Positions 46,935 through 55,663 of a stretch of DNA of 56,249 bases are shown piece by piece (the stretch's first letter is position 1; the number at the start of each line of letters is the position of its first letter). The stretch covers positions 1 to 56,249 of the forward strand of contig NZ_BBJO01000041.1 in NCBI RefSeq assembly GCF_000739575.1, written 5' to 3'. Below the pieces are notes generated by a model, which was given only the letters and a program-made list of their open reading frames with translations, was not told the origin of the DNA and searched no databases. The position numbers were made by a program, and so were the translations under genes. This stretch comes from Halobellus rufus (GTDB taxonomy: Archaea > Halobacteriota > Halobacteria > Halobacteriales > Haloferacaceae).

Positions 46935-47015
46935 GCGTCGGTCCCGCGCCCCCGGCACCCCCGATCACCGCGACTTTTCTACATCCTTAAGGCTCGTCGA
47001 CCACTTCTCACGGGT

Positions 47016-47735
47016 ATGACCGAGGAGTCCCCCGAGCGCGCTGCGACGGTCGAGTCCGACGAGACGGACGCCGAGGACGTCGACCGCGAGCAGGACGGAA
47101 CCGACCCGGCGACGAACGGCACCGAAACCGGTGCGGAGACCGCGGGCGCAGCGGCCGACGCAGACGGAGACGCGGCCGCGGACGTCCCGGACCTCTCCTC
47201 GCGGGTCGCCGAGTACGACGACGACCTCGCCGACGCAGTCTCGGACCTGGAGTCGCGGGTCGCGACGGCCGAATCCGAACTCGCCGCGCGCGAGGAGCGG
47301 ATCGAGGAGCTCGAATCCGCGCTGAAGCGCTCGAAGGCGGACTTCAAGAACTACAAACAGCGCGCGAAGAAGCGCCAAGAGGAGATCCGAGAGCGGGCGA
47401 CGGAGGACTTCGTCGGGCGCGTCGTCAGCGTCCGCGACAACCTCGTGCGCGCGCTCGAACAGGACGAGGACGCCGACATCCGACCGGGCATCGAGTCGAC
47501 CTTAGAGGAGTTCGACCGGATCCTCGACGACGAGAACGTCTCGGCGATCGATCCCGAGTCCGGCGAGGACGTCGATCCGACGCGCCACGAGGTGCTGATG
47601 CGCGTCGACGACGACCAGCCCGAGGGGACCGTCGTGGACGTCTTCCAGCCCGGCTACGAGATGGCCGGGTCGGTCCTCCGGGAGGCGCAGGTGACCGTCA
47701 GCACGGGCGAGGGAAGCGACGGCGACGACTCCTGA
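47016..47735 (+). CDS. grpE: GrpE, nucleotide exchange factor of DnaK
   Basis: 239-aa cochaperone. The first ~60 residues are acidic and disordered. A coiled coil follows (about 65-125: SDLESRVATAESELAAREER). The C-terminal beta domain has RHEVLMRVDDDQPEGTVVDV and VFQPGYEMAGSVLREAQVTV. It speeds ADP release from DnaK. Neither dnaK nor dnaJ is adjacent in this window (a DUF4349 gene is convergent instead). An AT-rich element (tctacatccttaagg) sits about 30 nt upstream of the ATG. Confidence 0.93.
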   Translation: MTEESPERAATVESDETDAEDVDREQDGTDPATNGTETGAETAGAAADADGDAAADVPDLSSRVAEYDDDLADAVSDLESRVATAESELAAREERIEELESALKRSKADFKNYKQRAKKRQEEIRERATEDFVGRVVSVRDNLVRALEQDEDADIRPGIESTLEEFDRILDDENVSAIDPESGEDVDPTRHEVLMRVDDDQPEGTVVDVFQPGYEMAGSVLREAQVTVSTGEGSDGDDS

Positions 47736-47775
47736 TTTTCCGCCGAGCGCAACGCGGGGCGCACCCGCCGCTTCA

Positions 47776-48705
47776 CTACCCCGACCGCCACCGCCGCGCG
47801 ACCTGCCAGAGCACCGCGCTCACGACGAGGACCGGCACGGCGAACGCGAGGAAGTACGGGAGCGCGAAGGCGAACGCGACGACGGCCGCGCGGGCGACGA
47901 CGACCACGCCGTCGACGGACTCCATAAACGCCGAGAGCACCGGCGTGTCGTACCAGCGGTCGGGGGCGACGCGGTCCGGCGTCGGCCGCGGTTCCTCCAG
48001 CCTGACGGTCAGCGTCGAGTAGGCGACGCGGTCCTCGAGCGACTGCTGTCTGGCCTCGAGCCGTTCGATCTCGCCCTGCACGTCCGAGAGCTCCCGCTGG
48101 ACGGCGAGGACGTCCTCGGTGGTGTTGGCCTGATCGTAGAGCTCGCGGAGTCGGTCGCGCTCGGCGCGGAGGTTCTCCAGGCGGGCCTCGATGTCGACGA
48201 GCTGATCGGTCACGTCCTGGGAGTTCACCTCGACGGACTGCACCTCCCCGAGCGCGCGGGTGTCGTTGACGAGCGCGTCGAAGTTCTCGCGGGGGACGCG
48301 AAGCACCAACTCGCCGCGGACCCACGTCTCGTTGTCGATCTGACGCCGATCCTGCCGGCTGTCGCTGACGTAGCCGCCGTAGCCCTCGACGCTCGACGTC
48401 AGCTCCGACTGCGCCGACTCGTAGTCTTCGACCTCGACGTGGACGGTTCCGGTCCGGATGATCGCCCGCTGGTCGACGTTCACGACGTCGCCGGAGACGT
48501 CGTCGGCGGACTCGCCGCCGGAGCCGTCGGAGGGAGCCTGGGTCGGTTCACCAGTCGCTTGCGGCCGATCGTTCACTGCGGCTTCGGTCGCTGCCTCGTA
48601 CCCGCCGGCGCTGCCGCCGTCGCTGCCGCTCCCGGTCATCCCGCAACCGGCCAGCGCGACGAGCGCGACCAGCCCGACGATCGCGAGCGTGCGTCTCGAT
48701 ACCAT
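47776..48705 (-). CDS. DUF4349 lipoprotein
   Basis: 309-aa membrane-anchored protein. N-terminal signal with lipobox LAGC (Cys21). The DUF4349 domain runs from about 75 to 245 and includes a coiled coil (about 150-210, with LVDIEARLENLRAERDRLRELY). A transmembrane helix is near the C-terminus (about 270-300). Function unknown. It converges with grpE; start 48705 gives MVSRRTLAIVG. Confidence 0.85.
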   Translation of the reverse strand: MVSRRTLAIVGLVALVALAGCGMTGSGSDGGSAGGYEAATEAAVNDRPQATGEPTQAPSDGSGGESADDVSGDVVNVDQRAIIRTGTVHVEVEDYESAQSELTSSVEGYGGYVSDSRQDRRQIDNETWVRGELVLRVPRENFDALVNDTRALGEVQSVEVNSQDVTDQLVDIEARLENLRAERDRLRELYDQANTTEDVLAVQRELSDVQGEIERLEARQQSLEDRVAYSTLTVRLEEPRPTPDRVAPDRWYDTPVLSAFMESVDGVVVVARAAVVAFAFALPYFLAFAVPVLVVSAVLWQVARRWRSG

Positions 48706-48798
48706 CTCGGTCCCACCAACGACAGCGTCCGGGAAAATCACGTTGGTGACACAAACGCGCCTTTGAGTTACGTCGTCCCGACGGCCGCGGGCGCAGGG

Positions 48799-49650
48799 CT
48801 ACTCCGTCTCGCGAGCCGCCTTCGAGCGTACGAGCCGCATGTCGCCCGACGCGCGGATCGTGCCGTCGACGTCGGCGTCGTCGTGGAGTTCGAGGTCCGA
48901 ACAGGAGACGTCGCCGAGGATCTCGGCCCCGGCGGCGATGGTGACCGTGCCGTCGCGAGTGGTCACGTCGCCGTGGACGCGCGTCCCCTCGCCGACGGCG
49001 ACGTCGCCGCGGGCGCGGAGGCTCCCGAAGATGTTGTTGTCCGCGCCGACCTCGATGGTCTCCGCGCGGACGTTGCCGTGGAGCCGGCACTCGTCGCCGA
49101 TCGTCGCCGGCGCGGATGCTTGCCACGCGTCGTCGGAGACGGTCGATCCCCGCGGGATCACGAGCGGATCGTGCTCGCTCTCCCCGGAGAGCGCGCCCGC
49201 GAGTTCCTCTGCGCTCTCGTTCTCGCCGAGGTGCAGCAGTTGCGAGAGCACCACGAAGTAGAACACGAGCGTCGGCACCGGGTTCCGAATGACGATCCAG
49301 CCGTTGGCCTCGAAGCCCTCCTCGATGTCGACGTCGTCGCCGATGTCGAGGTCGCCGGAGACCATCAGCCGCCCGCCGATGTGGACGCGCTCGCCGAGGT
49401 AGGCGTCGTCGCCGACGAGGACGTTCCCCGCGACGTCGCACCAGACGTCGAGTCGGCAGTCGCCCTCGGCCTCGATGTCGCCGCCGAAGGTGACGCGCTC
49501 GCCGGCGAGGACGTTCCGCCCGCGGACGCCGAACTCGACGGTGCTCTGCCCGCCGACGACGATGTCCCCGTCGGTCACGAGGTCGTGCTCCTCGACGGTC
49601 GTCCCGTCGGGGATCTCTAGGGCGTCGAGTCGGTCCTGACCGAGTGCCAC
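48799..49650 (-). CDS. Bactofilin-like (polymer-forming cytoskeletal) protein
   Basis: 283 aa. Repeated beta-helix turns with GD/VxGD pattern (DGDIVVGGQSTVEFGVRGRN, GNVLVGDDAYLGERVHIGGR, ILGDVSCSDLELHDDADVDG) match the right-handed beta-helix of the PF04519 family. A single hydrophobic insert (PTLVFYFVVLSQLLHL, about 129-145) interrupts it and may contact the membrane. GTG start at 49650 was taken; a GTG at 49665 is also possible. Function in archaea unknown. Confidence 0.8.
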   Translation of the reverse strand: MALGQDRLDALEIPDGTTVEEHDLVTDGDIVVGGQSTVEFGVRGRNVLAGERVTFGGDIEAEGDCRLDVWCDVAGNVLVGDDAYLGERVHIGGRLMVSGDLDIGDDVDIEEGFEANGWIVIRNPVPTLVFYFVVLSQLLHLGENESAEELAGALSGESEHDPLVIPRGSTVSDDAWQASAPATIGDECRLHGNVRAETIEVGADNNIFGSLRARGDVAVGEGTRVHGDVTTRDGTVTIAAGAEILGDVSCSDLELHDDADVDGTIRASGDMRLVRSKAARETE

Positions 49651-49766
49651 ACTCCGGAGCAACACGTGCGGCGTAATAAACGGCGCGTCAGACGATCGTC
49701 GGACGCGCCGAGCGGAGCGGGGGACCGCTAGCGGACCGGAGGGCCGCGAGGCGACGATACCCCCGC

Positions 49767-50123
49767 TCAGAACGTCAGCGTCGTCTCGTGTTTCGCCGCG
49801 AGTCTCGATATCGCGCTCGGTTCACCCACCGAGGCCCACTCGCGGAGGTCAGCGGCGGCGACGTCGCGGGCCTCACAGCAGGGCCGCAGGGCGACCGCGT
49901 CCGCGAGCGCGTCGCGCTCGCGGAGCGCCTCGATCGCTGCCGCGACGGTCGGGAGTCCCGACGCCTCCAGCGTTCGGAGGTCGACGTCCCGCCGCAGCAG
50001 CGAGACGGCGTCGGCCATCGCCGCGATCGACACCGCCTCTCCATTCTCCATCGCCCCCTTCGCGGCGACGAACGGCAGCGCCGCACCGGGGTCGTCGGGT
50101 CCGGCCGTTATCAGTATGAACAT
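49767..50123 (-). CDS. DsrE/DsrF-like family protein
   Basis: 118-aa protein of the DsrE fold (FILITAGPDDPGAALPFVAAKGAMENG at the start, a sulfur-relay-type opening). A pair of cysteines is found in RPCCEAR (about 81-82), but whether it is the catalytic site is not clear. It lies downstream of the TRAP permease after 139 bp (including tandem repeats), on the same strand. Role unknown. Confidence 0.7.
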   Translation of the reverse strand: MFILITAGPDDPGAALPFVAAKGAMENGEAVSIAAMADAVSLLRRDVDLRTLEASGLPTVAAAIEALRERDALADAVALRPCCEARDVAAADLREWASVGEPSAISRLAAKHETTLTF

Positions 50124-50158
50124 CGGCTGTGCCTCCGGATCGGTCGCGTCTCGTCGAG

Positions 50159-50230
50159 TTCGAGTGTCGTGGTCGTCGGATTGTCGAGTGTCGTGGTCAT
50201 CTGTTTTCGAGTGTCGTTGTCGTCCGTCGA
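50159..50230. repeat. Three tandem copies of a 23-24-bp unit
   Basis: cgagtgtcgt recurs at 50161, 50185 and 50208, each followed by similar ggtcgtc/ggtcatc/tgtcgtc. It lies in the spacer between the TRAP large permease and the DsrE-like gene. It may be a local duplication or binding sites. Confidence 0.5.
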
Positions 50231-50262
50231 TGAGTGAAGGTCGTCGAGAGTCGATACAGCGG

Positions 50263-51576
50263 TCACGGCGCGAGCACGTTCAGCTCCGGGAAGACGAAGA
50301 ACAGCACGAGGATCGAGGTCAGGACCCCGAGGTACGGGAGGGCCGCCCACGCGATCCGCATGTAATCGATGTCGGTGATGCTGCTGATGATGTAGAGGTT
50401 CAGCCCGTACGGCGGGGTGATGAATCCGATCGCGTCGCTGATCATGAAGATCACGCCCCACATCAGCGGGGAGATCCCCAGCGAGAACGCCGCCGGAGCC
50501 AGAAGCGGCGCGACCAAGATCATGTTCGGAATCGAGGCGAGCACCGAGCCGCTCAGGAGCATCACGGCGATCAGCGTGATCCCGATCAGAACCGGCGAGT
50601 TCAGCGTCAGGATGGCGGCGGAGACGACGTCTTGGAGGCCGAGAAACGACAGGCTCTGCTGGATCAGGATCGACGTGACCAGTACGGGGATGATGATGCC
50701 GACGAGGTAGACCGTCAGCCTGACCGACTCGGTGAGAAACGCCGTCCCGCGGATGTTCCCGGAGAGGAACTCTGCGGTGACGACGAACAGGATCGCGATC
50801 GAGGCCGACTCGGAGGGCGTGAACACGCCGGTGAAGATGCCCCCCAAGAGCACGACGATCGCCAGAAGCGAGTTCCGCGCCCGGAGGACCGACCGGAGGA
50901 TCGCCCGGACGTCGAAGGAGTACTCGTCGGACCCGTAGCCGTTGCGGTGGGAGATGACGGTCGCGGTCGCGATCAGCCCGCCCAGCATCAACAGCCCCGG
51001 CAGCGTTCCCGCGATGAACAGATCCGAGACCGGGAGGTTGAACGTCACGCCGTAGAGGATGAAGAGGACGCTCGGGGGGATGACGATGCCCAGCGTGCCG
51101 CCGGCGGCGATGGTGGCCGCGCTGAACACCGGATCGTACCCCTCCTCCTCGAGTTCGCCGGTGAACGCCTCGCCGACCGAGGCCGTCGTCGCGGCGTTCG
51201 AGCCGGTGATCGCGGAGAACACCCCCGAGGTGAGCAGTGCGGTGTTGGCGGCGCTCCCGGGGAGCCAGCCGGCCAGCGACCGCGAGAGGTCGATGATGTC
51301 GCGGGCGATCCGGAGTTGGTTGATGAGCGCGCCGACGAGGATGAAGAGCGGGACGGCCGTCAGCGGGAACGTCCAGAGCTGATAGTAGGACGCCACCGCC
51401 ATGTTCTGCGGGCCGAAGGCCGGAAAGAGGACCGCGAAGCCGAGCGCCCACGTCGAGAAGACGAGCAGTATCGGGACGCCGAGCACGAACAGACCGGCGA
51501 CGGCCACTGTGAGTAACGCGAGTGCCGTTCCGGGGTCGAGCCCCAGCGCGCTCGCGAGGACGACCGCGTCGGTCAT
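50263..51576 (-). CDS. TRAP transporter large membrane subunit
   Basis: 437-aa DctM-type permease with about 12 hydrophobic segments. Conserved stretches include the N-terminal LFVLGVPILLVFSTWAL, SAITGSNAATTASVGE and PPSVLFILYGV, and the second-half PSESASIAILFVV. It forms the Na+-coupled transport pathway with the small subunit. Its ATG overlaps the stop of the small subunit (ATGA). Last gene of the TRAP operon. Confidence 0.94.
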   Translation of the reverse strand: MTDAVVLASALGLDPGTALALLTVAVAGLFVLGVPILLVFSTWALGFAVLFPAFGPQNMAVASYYQLWTFPLTAVPLFILVGALINQLRIARDIIDLSRSLAGWLPGSAANTALLTSGVFSAITGSNAATTASVGEAFTGELEEEGYDPVFSAATIAAGGTLGIVIPPSVLFILYGVTFNLPVSDLFIAGTLPGLLMLGGLIATATVISHRNGYGSDEYSFDVRAILRSVLRARNSLLAIVVLLGGIFTGVFTPSESASIAILFVVTAEFLSGNIRGTAFLTESVRLTVYLVGIIIPVLVTSILIQQSLSFLGLQDVVSAAILTLNSPVLIGITLIAVMLLSGSVLASIPNMILVAPLLAPAAFSLGISPLMWGVIFMISDAIGFITPPYGLNLYIISSITDIDYMRIAWAALPYLGVLTSILVLFFVFPELNVLAP

Positions 51577-52148
51577 TCCCCGACCACCTCGCCCCCGGTG
51601 TGGGCGACGTCCTCGCCCCGGCGGTACGCGAGCGTCACGGCCACCGCCTGCTGGGCGACTCGCAGGAGCACGAAGCCGAACCCGACGGTGACGGCCAGAT
51701 ACGTCATCGCGTCCGGGATCGAGGTTCCGGTTATCGTCGTTCCCCTGGCGGCGAAGTCACCGAGGACCGGGACCGAGTAGACGAACACCGTGCCCGCGAA
51801 GCCGACCCAGAGCAGCCACTCGACCCAGTAGACGAGGTACCGACTGCGGCTCGAAAGCTTCGAGAGGACGAGCGTGAAGCGCAGGTGGTCCTCGTTGCGG
51901 ATCACGTACGCGACGGAGAACCACGCGACCCAGACGAACATCCCGATCGTGACCTCCTGTGCCCACAGGACCTGATCGCCGGTCAGCGTCCGCTGGAGCA
52001 CCGAGAACCCGATCACGAGGCCGTACGTGACGAGGAGCGCGCCCGCGACGTATAGTTCGAGGTCGCGCTCGACCCGGCCGAGTCTCGTGTCCGGTTCCCG
52101 ATCCGGATCAAGAGCCGCCCCGAGCGTCTGTCTGAGTTTCGAGACCAT
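51573..52148 (-). CDS. TRAP transporter small membrane subunit
   Basis: 191-aa DctQ-type subunit with four hydrophobic segments (about 32-52, 68-88, 110-130 and 145-170). The first motif, QEVTIGMFVWVAWFSVAYVIR, matches the conserved first half of the family. A cytosolic N-terminus of about 28 residues precedes it. It overlaps the large subunit by 4 nt (ATGA) and follows the binding protein by 11 nt. Confidence 0.9.
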   Translation of the reverse strand: MVSKLRQTLGAALDPDREPDTRLGRVERDLELYVAGALLVTYGLVIGFSVLQRTLTGDQVLWAQEVTIGMFVWVAWFSVAYVIRNEDHLRFTLVLSKLSSRSRYLVYWVEWLLWVGFAGTVFVYSVPVLGDFAARGTTITGTSIPDAMTYLAVTVGFGFVLLRVAQQAVAVTLAYRRGEDVAHTGGEVVGE

Positions 52149-52159
52149 CGGAAGCGAGC

Positions 52160-53446
52160 TCAGATCCGCTCCAGGTAGTCGTCCCACCACGCGTCCAGCG
52201 AGAAGTCCGCCGACCGGTCCGGAACGCCCGACTCGCGGGCGACGTCGTACACGCGGTCGAAGAACCCGTCGGTGAACTCGCCGTGGACCCGGTCTATCGC
52301 GTCTCGGTAGAGGTCCGGGTTGGTCGCCGGGTCGACGGGCTCTCGCCACTCCGCGAGCTGATCCTCCTCCAGCCAGTTCACGCGGACCGGCTCGCCGTCG
52401 GGGCCCTCCGTCTGGTAGTTCGATCCCTCCACGGGCGCGTCCGGGCTCAGTCCCTGGAACGACTCGTAGACGTCGTCCGAGCGGCGGACGCTCTCCTCGG
52501 CGAGTTCCGCGGTGACGGAGGCGAACGTCTCGCGCTCCCCGTCGGAGAGCCCCTTCAGGAAGTCCACGCTGCACCAGATCGGATCGAGCCCCGGTGCCCA
52601 CTGCGTCAGCGTCGCCTGTGCGGTCACGTCCGTGATCCCCGCGGAAACGGCGTACTGCGGGATGATCTCCATCCCGTCGACGACGCCGGACTTCATCCCC
52701 TGCAGCGTGTCCGCGAACGAGACCGTCGTCGGGTTCATCCCGAGTTCGTCGAAGGCGACGGAGATCACCTCGCTCTGGGTCGTCCGGATCTTCAGGCCCT
52801 CGAAGTCCGCCGGCGACGTCATCGGCTCCTCGGGATCGCTGCCGACGCCCACGAAGTGCGCCCTGTAGCCCGGCGGGTCGAAGCCGATCGGGATCGCGCC
52901 GTACTTGCGCCCGAAGGGAACCCAGTACTCCTCCCAGACTGTCGGGTGAGTGAAGGCGTAGCCGATCGAGGCCCGGCTGTGGGTGGGGAACAGGTAGGGG
53001 ATGCTCCAGATCTCGTTCTCGGGCCAGACCTTCGCGGAGTTCGCGACGGAGCTGCTGCCGAGTTCGATGACCCGCGAGTCCATCTTCGTCATACAGGACT
53101 GCTCGCTGCAGAGCTCCTTGCTGTCGACCAACGTCAGTTCGAGGTCCGCAGAGCGCTCTTCGAGACGCCGCTTTAGCTCGAAGACGGGGTACACCAGCCC
53201 GCACTGATCTGCCCCCTCCGAGGAGTCGTCCTCGTAGTCCCAGCAGGACGTCTCCGGGTTCTGGGTGCCCGCCCAGCGTGCCGTGGTGGTGCCGCTGTCC
53301 CCGCCGCCACCGCCGCCCGAAACGGCGGTCCCGCCGCCGAGACAGCCTGTCAGGCCGGCGAGAACCGCGCCGGACGTCGCTCCGAGTACCTCGCGTCTGC
53401 TCCTCGCCGAACGGGAACCGTCGTTCGGCCGGTCGTCGGACGTCAT
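52160..53446 (-). CDS. TRAP transporter substrate-binding protein
   Basis: 428-aa DctP-type binding protein, longer than most (about 330-360). A Tat signal SRREVLGA (16-23, RR at 17-18) and a lipobox LTGC (Cys35) make it a lipoprotein. Cysteines cluster in the N-terminal part of the mature protein (SCWDYEDD, QCGLVYP, LCSEQSCM), which is unusual for a secreted haloarchaeal protein and could form disulfides. The C-terminal half is a typical DctP domain with PADFEGLKIRTTQSE and ITDVTAQ. The transported substrate is unknown. First gene of the operon. Confidence 0.9.
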   Translation of the reverse strand: MTSDDRPNDGSRSARSRREVLGATSGAVLAGLTGCLGGGTAVSGGGGGGDSGTTTARWAGTQNPETSCWDYEDDSSEGADQCGLVYPVFELKRRLEERSADLELTLVDSKELCSEQSCMTKMDSRVIELGSSSVANSAKVWPENEIWSIPYLFPTHSRASIGYAFTHPTVWEEYWVPFGRKYGAIPIGFDPPGYRAHFVGVGSDPEEPMTSPADFEGLKIRTTQSEVISVAFDELGMNPTTVSFADTLQGMKSGVVDGMEIIPQYAVSAGITDVTAQATLTQWAPGLDPIWCSVDFLKGLSDGERETFASVTAELAEESVRRSDDVYESFQGLSPDAPVEGSNYQTEGPDGEPVRVNWLEEDQLAEWREPVDPATNPDLYRDAIDRVHGEFTDGFFDRVYDVARESGVPDRSADFSLDAWWDDYLERI

Positions 53447-53781
53447 CGTCGGTGACGCCTCCCGAGTCGTCGATCGTGGGTTCGAGTCGGTGTCGTCATC
53501 TGTGGATCGGATATCTGGACAGTGTGTACACCGGATATTCACCCTGCCCTCTACGACAGTTCTTTCCGACGTGTATGACGGGGTAGGACGCCCGAAAGTG
53601 CCGTTCGAGGCGGTTTCGCCAGTCGGAACCTCCGGCGGTGGCGGCGAGAGTCCGTCCTACGGCTGGTACGCAGTCCCGACGGACCGGGAGGCGAGTCGTT
53701 CCGGGGGTCACCGATTTCGGCAATACTTTCGACCGACTCGATACTGATGTCCTTTTACTCCGTGGCTGCCTATCCGGGCGT
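53447..53781. promoter_or_regulatory. Promoter region of the TRAP operon with repeated operator-like sites
   Basis: 335 bp without a clear gene. cggatat is repeated at 53508-53514 and 53532-53538 (24 bp apart), with a palindrome gtgtacac at 53524-53531 between them. This is a candidate regulator site upstream of the leftward TRAP operon. The right part (53580-53780) belongs to the promoter of the DUF5800 gene; no other feature stands out. Confidence 0.45.
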
Positions 53782-53979
53782 ATGACCGCACTTTCGTTCG
53801 ACGAGAACGGCGTCGACGTCGTCTACGAGGGCACCGAGTTTCGGCTGGAGAAAGAACTCATCGAAGAGGCGACCGAGAAGGCGTACCCCGACGTGACCGA
53901 CCACGAGGTGCTGAAGATCGTCGAGAAGGATCCGTCGCTGAGCGGCGAGCCGCGACAGATCGCGGACATCATCCGGTAA
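53782..53979 (+). CDS. DUF5800 family protein
   Basis: 65 aa. The whole short sequence (VDVVYEGTEFRLEKELIEEA, DVTDHEVLKIVEKDPSLSGE) resembles haloarchaeal DUF5800 proteins. It appears to be a small helical soluble protein. Function unknown. It converges with the glycosyltransferase gene with a gap of 28 bp. Confidence 0.7.
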   Translation: MTALSFDENGVDVVYEGTEFRLEKELIEEATEKAYPDVTDHEVLKIVEKDPSLSGEPRQIADIIR

Positions 53980-54007
53980 CGGCCCGCCGCCGACGCGATG
54001 CGTCGAC

Positions 54008-54691
54008 TCAGTCGAACCGCTCTTCGAGACACACCTTCACGATCGACTTCGCGATGGCGGCCCCGCCGCCGAAGGGGTCCAGCTTCGTCTCGCCGGCGCG
54101 CTCGCGGTAGGGGATCGGCTCCTCGCGGATCTCGTAGCCGCGCATCAGCGGCCTGATCAGCAGTTCCGCCGATAGCCCGGTGTTTTCCGTCCACTCGATG
54201 TCGTGGAGGAGTTCGCGGCGGTACGCCCGCATTCCGGTCGTGGTGTCGTGGACGCGCTCGCCCATCAGTCCCGAGGCGAGGAGGGCGAACGCGGCGTTGC
54301 CGAGGCGGTTCAGGCCGGGCATCGCCTCCGCGCCGTGGTAGAGCCGGTCGCCGGAGACGACGTCGTAGCCCTCGTTGATCAGTTCGAGGAACTGCGGGAG
54401 CTTCTCCATCGGGTACGTGTCGTCGCAGTCGGTAGTGACGACGACCGGCCGGTCGGGCGCGAGGACGGCCTCTCGGACCGCGTAGCCGTAGCCCATCGGC
54501 GGCTGCTCGATGACCGTCGCGCCGTGTTCGCGCGCGATCTCGGGCGTCCGGTCGCTGGAACTGTCGACGCAGACGACCTCCGCGCGGCCGTCCGTGACCT
54601 CCTCGATGTCCGTGAGGACTTTCTCGATGGCCGCCTCCTCGTTGTACGTGCCCATCACGACCGCGAGGTCGTCGAAGGTGTACTCGCTCAT
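54008..54691 (-). CDS. Family 2 glycosyltransferase (dolichyl-phosphate hexosyltransferase-like)
   Basis: 227-aa GT-A fold protein without a membrane domain. N-terminal VVMGTYNEEAAIEKVLTDI is the nucleotide-sugar motif. The metal motif is TTDCDDTYPMEK (DxD-like), and GDRLYHG, TTTGMRAYRRELL and PIPYRERAGETKL follow in the order seen in DPM1-type enzymes. It is likely to transfer a hexose to dolichyl phosphate, as AglJ does in Haloferax N-glycosylation, but it could be another member. Start 54691 (MSEYTFDDLAVVMG). Confidence 0.85.
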   Translation of the reverse strand: MSEYTFDDLAVVMGTYNEEAAIEKVLTDIEEVTDGRAEVVCVDSSSDRTPEIAREHGATVIEQPPMGYGYAVREAVLAPDRPVVVTTDCDDTYPMEKLPQFLELINEGYDVVSGDRLYHGAEAMPGLNRLGNAAFALLASGLMGERVHDTTTGMRAYRRELLHDIEWTENTGLSAELLIRPLMRGYEIREEPIPYRERAGETKLDPFGGGAAIAKSIVKVCLEERFD

Positions 54692-54763
54692 TACCCGTCG
54701 TTGCCGGCGGGGGTATTTGTGTTTTAGGTTCGCCAAAAATAATGTCGTTGGATATATAGGTCG

Positions 54764-55549
54764 CTACGCGGTCGGGTCTGGGATCCCGCACGGCTCGCCG
54801 CAGACCGCGCCCAGCGAGTCGTCGTGAAGTCGTCTGGCGACGACGTCCGCGAGGTTCCTGAGGTTCTCGGTGTCGTCGCGGTTGTACGAGACGAGCGTCT
54901 CCAGCGCGTCGTCGTCGCCGTCGCGTTCGTACTGGTACCAGAGCCGAACGGCGTCGCGACCGGAGAGGTCCGGTCGGTCGCGGTCGATGCCGACCTCCTT
55001 CTCTATCGACTTCAAGCCGCCGGTCAGATCGACACGTCGGCAGGGGAACATCAGATCCAGGTGGGGGGCGTCGATCGAGACGTCGAAGTTGTCCTCGAGG
55101 AACGGCACGTCGAACTGCTTCCCGTTGAACGAGACCACGAGCGGGGCGTAGCGGAACTGCTCGCGGAGCCGCGCGTCGGTGAGGTCCTCGCCGCGGATCA
55201 GCGTCGTCGTGTCGCCGCCGCGCGTGAGCGAGACGGTGGTGACGTCCTCGCGGGCGGAGTCGAGGCCGGTCGTCTCGATGTCGAAGAAGACCGCCTCCTC
55301 GCGGAAGTTCTCGTAGAAGCGCCAGACCTCCCCGGAGGGGAACCGCTCGCCGAAGTACCGCGCGTCGCCGTCGTCGAGGCGCTCTAGCGCTTCGGCGACG
55401 AAGGACTCGACTCGCTCGCCTGTCTTCGGGCCGAGCGGCGCGCGCGAGGGATCGAACTCCTCCCACGTGAGGATGCCCGACTCCCACAGCGACCGCTCGC
55501 GGCCCTCGCCGATCCCCTCCGCGGGAACGAAGCTGTTCTCGATTCGCAT
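54764..55549 (-). CDS. Ribonuclease H-like exonuclease domain protein (YprB-like)
   Basis: 261 aa. The DEDD-type exonuclease core shows FFDIETTGLDS (Asp, Glu of motif I), VVSFNGKQFDVPFL (motif II), HLDLMFPCRRV and YNRDDTENLRNL (motif III). It lacks the ATPase of longer relatives. It may act in DNA or RNA processing; the substrate is not known. Start 55549 (MRIENSFVPAEG). Divergent from the YedK-type gene. Confidence 0.82.
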   Translation of the reverse strand: MRIENSFVPAEGIGEGRERSLWESGILTWEEFDPSRAPLGPKTGERVESFVAEALERLDDGDARYFGERFPSGEVWRFYENFREEAVFFDIETTGLDSAREDVTTVSLTRGGDTTTLIRGEDLTDARLREQFRYAPLVVSFNGKQFDVPFLEDNFDVSIDAPHLDLMFPCRRVDLTGGLKSIEKEVGIDRDRPDLSGRDAVRLWYQYERDGDDDALETLVSYNRDDTENLRNLADVVARRLHDDSLGAVCGEPCGIPDPTA

Positions 55550-55663
55550 ATCCGTACGGGCGGGCGGCGGCGGCCTAAACCCTTCGAGGCGCATCGTCGG
55601 TCTCGCCCTCGAACGGTTCCCGTCGGCCGCGGAGGTTTTGCTCGCGCGGCCCGAACGGCGCGT

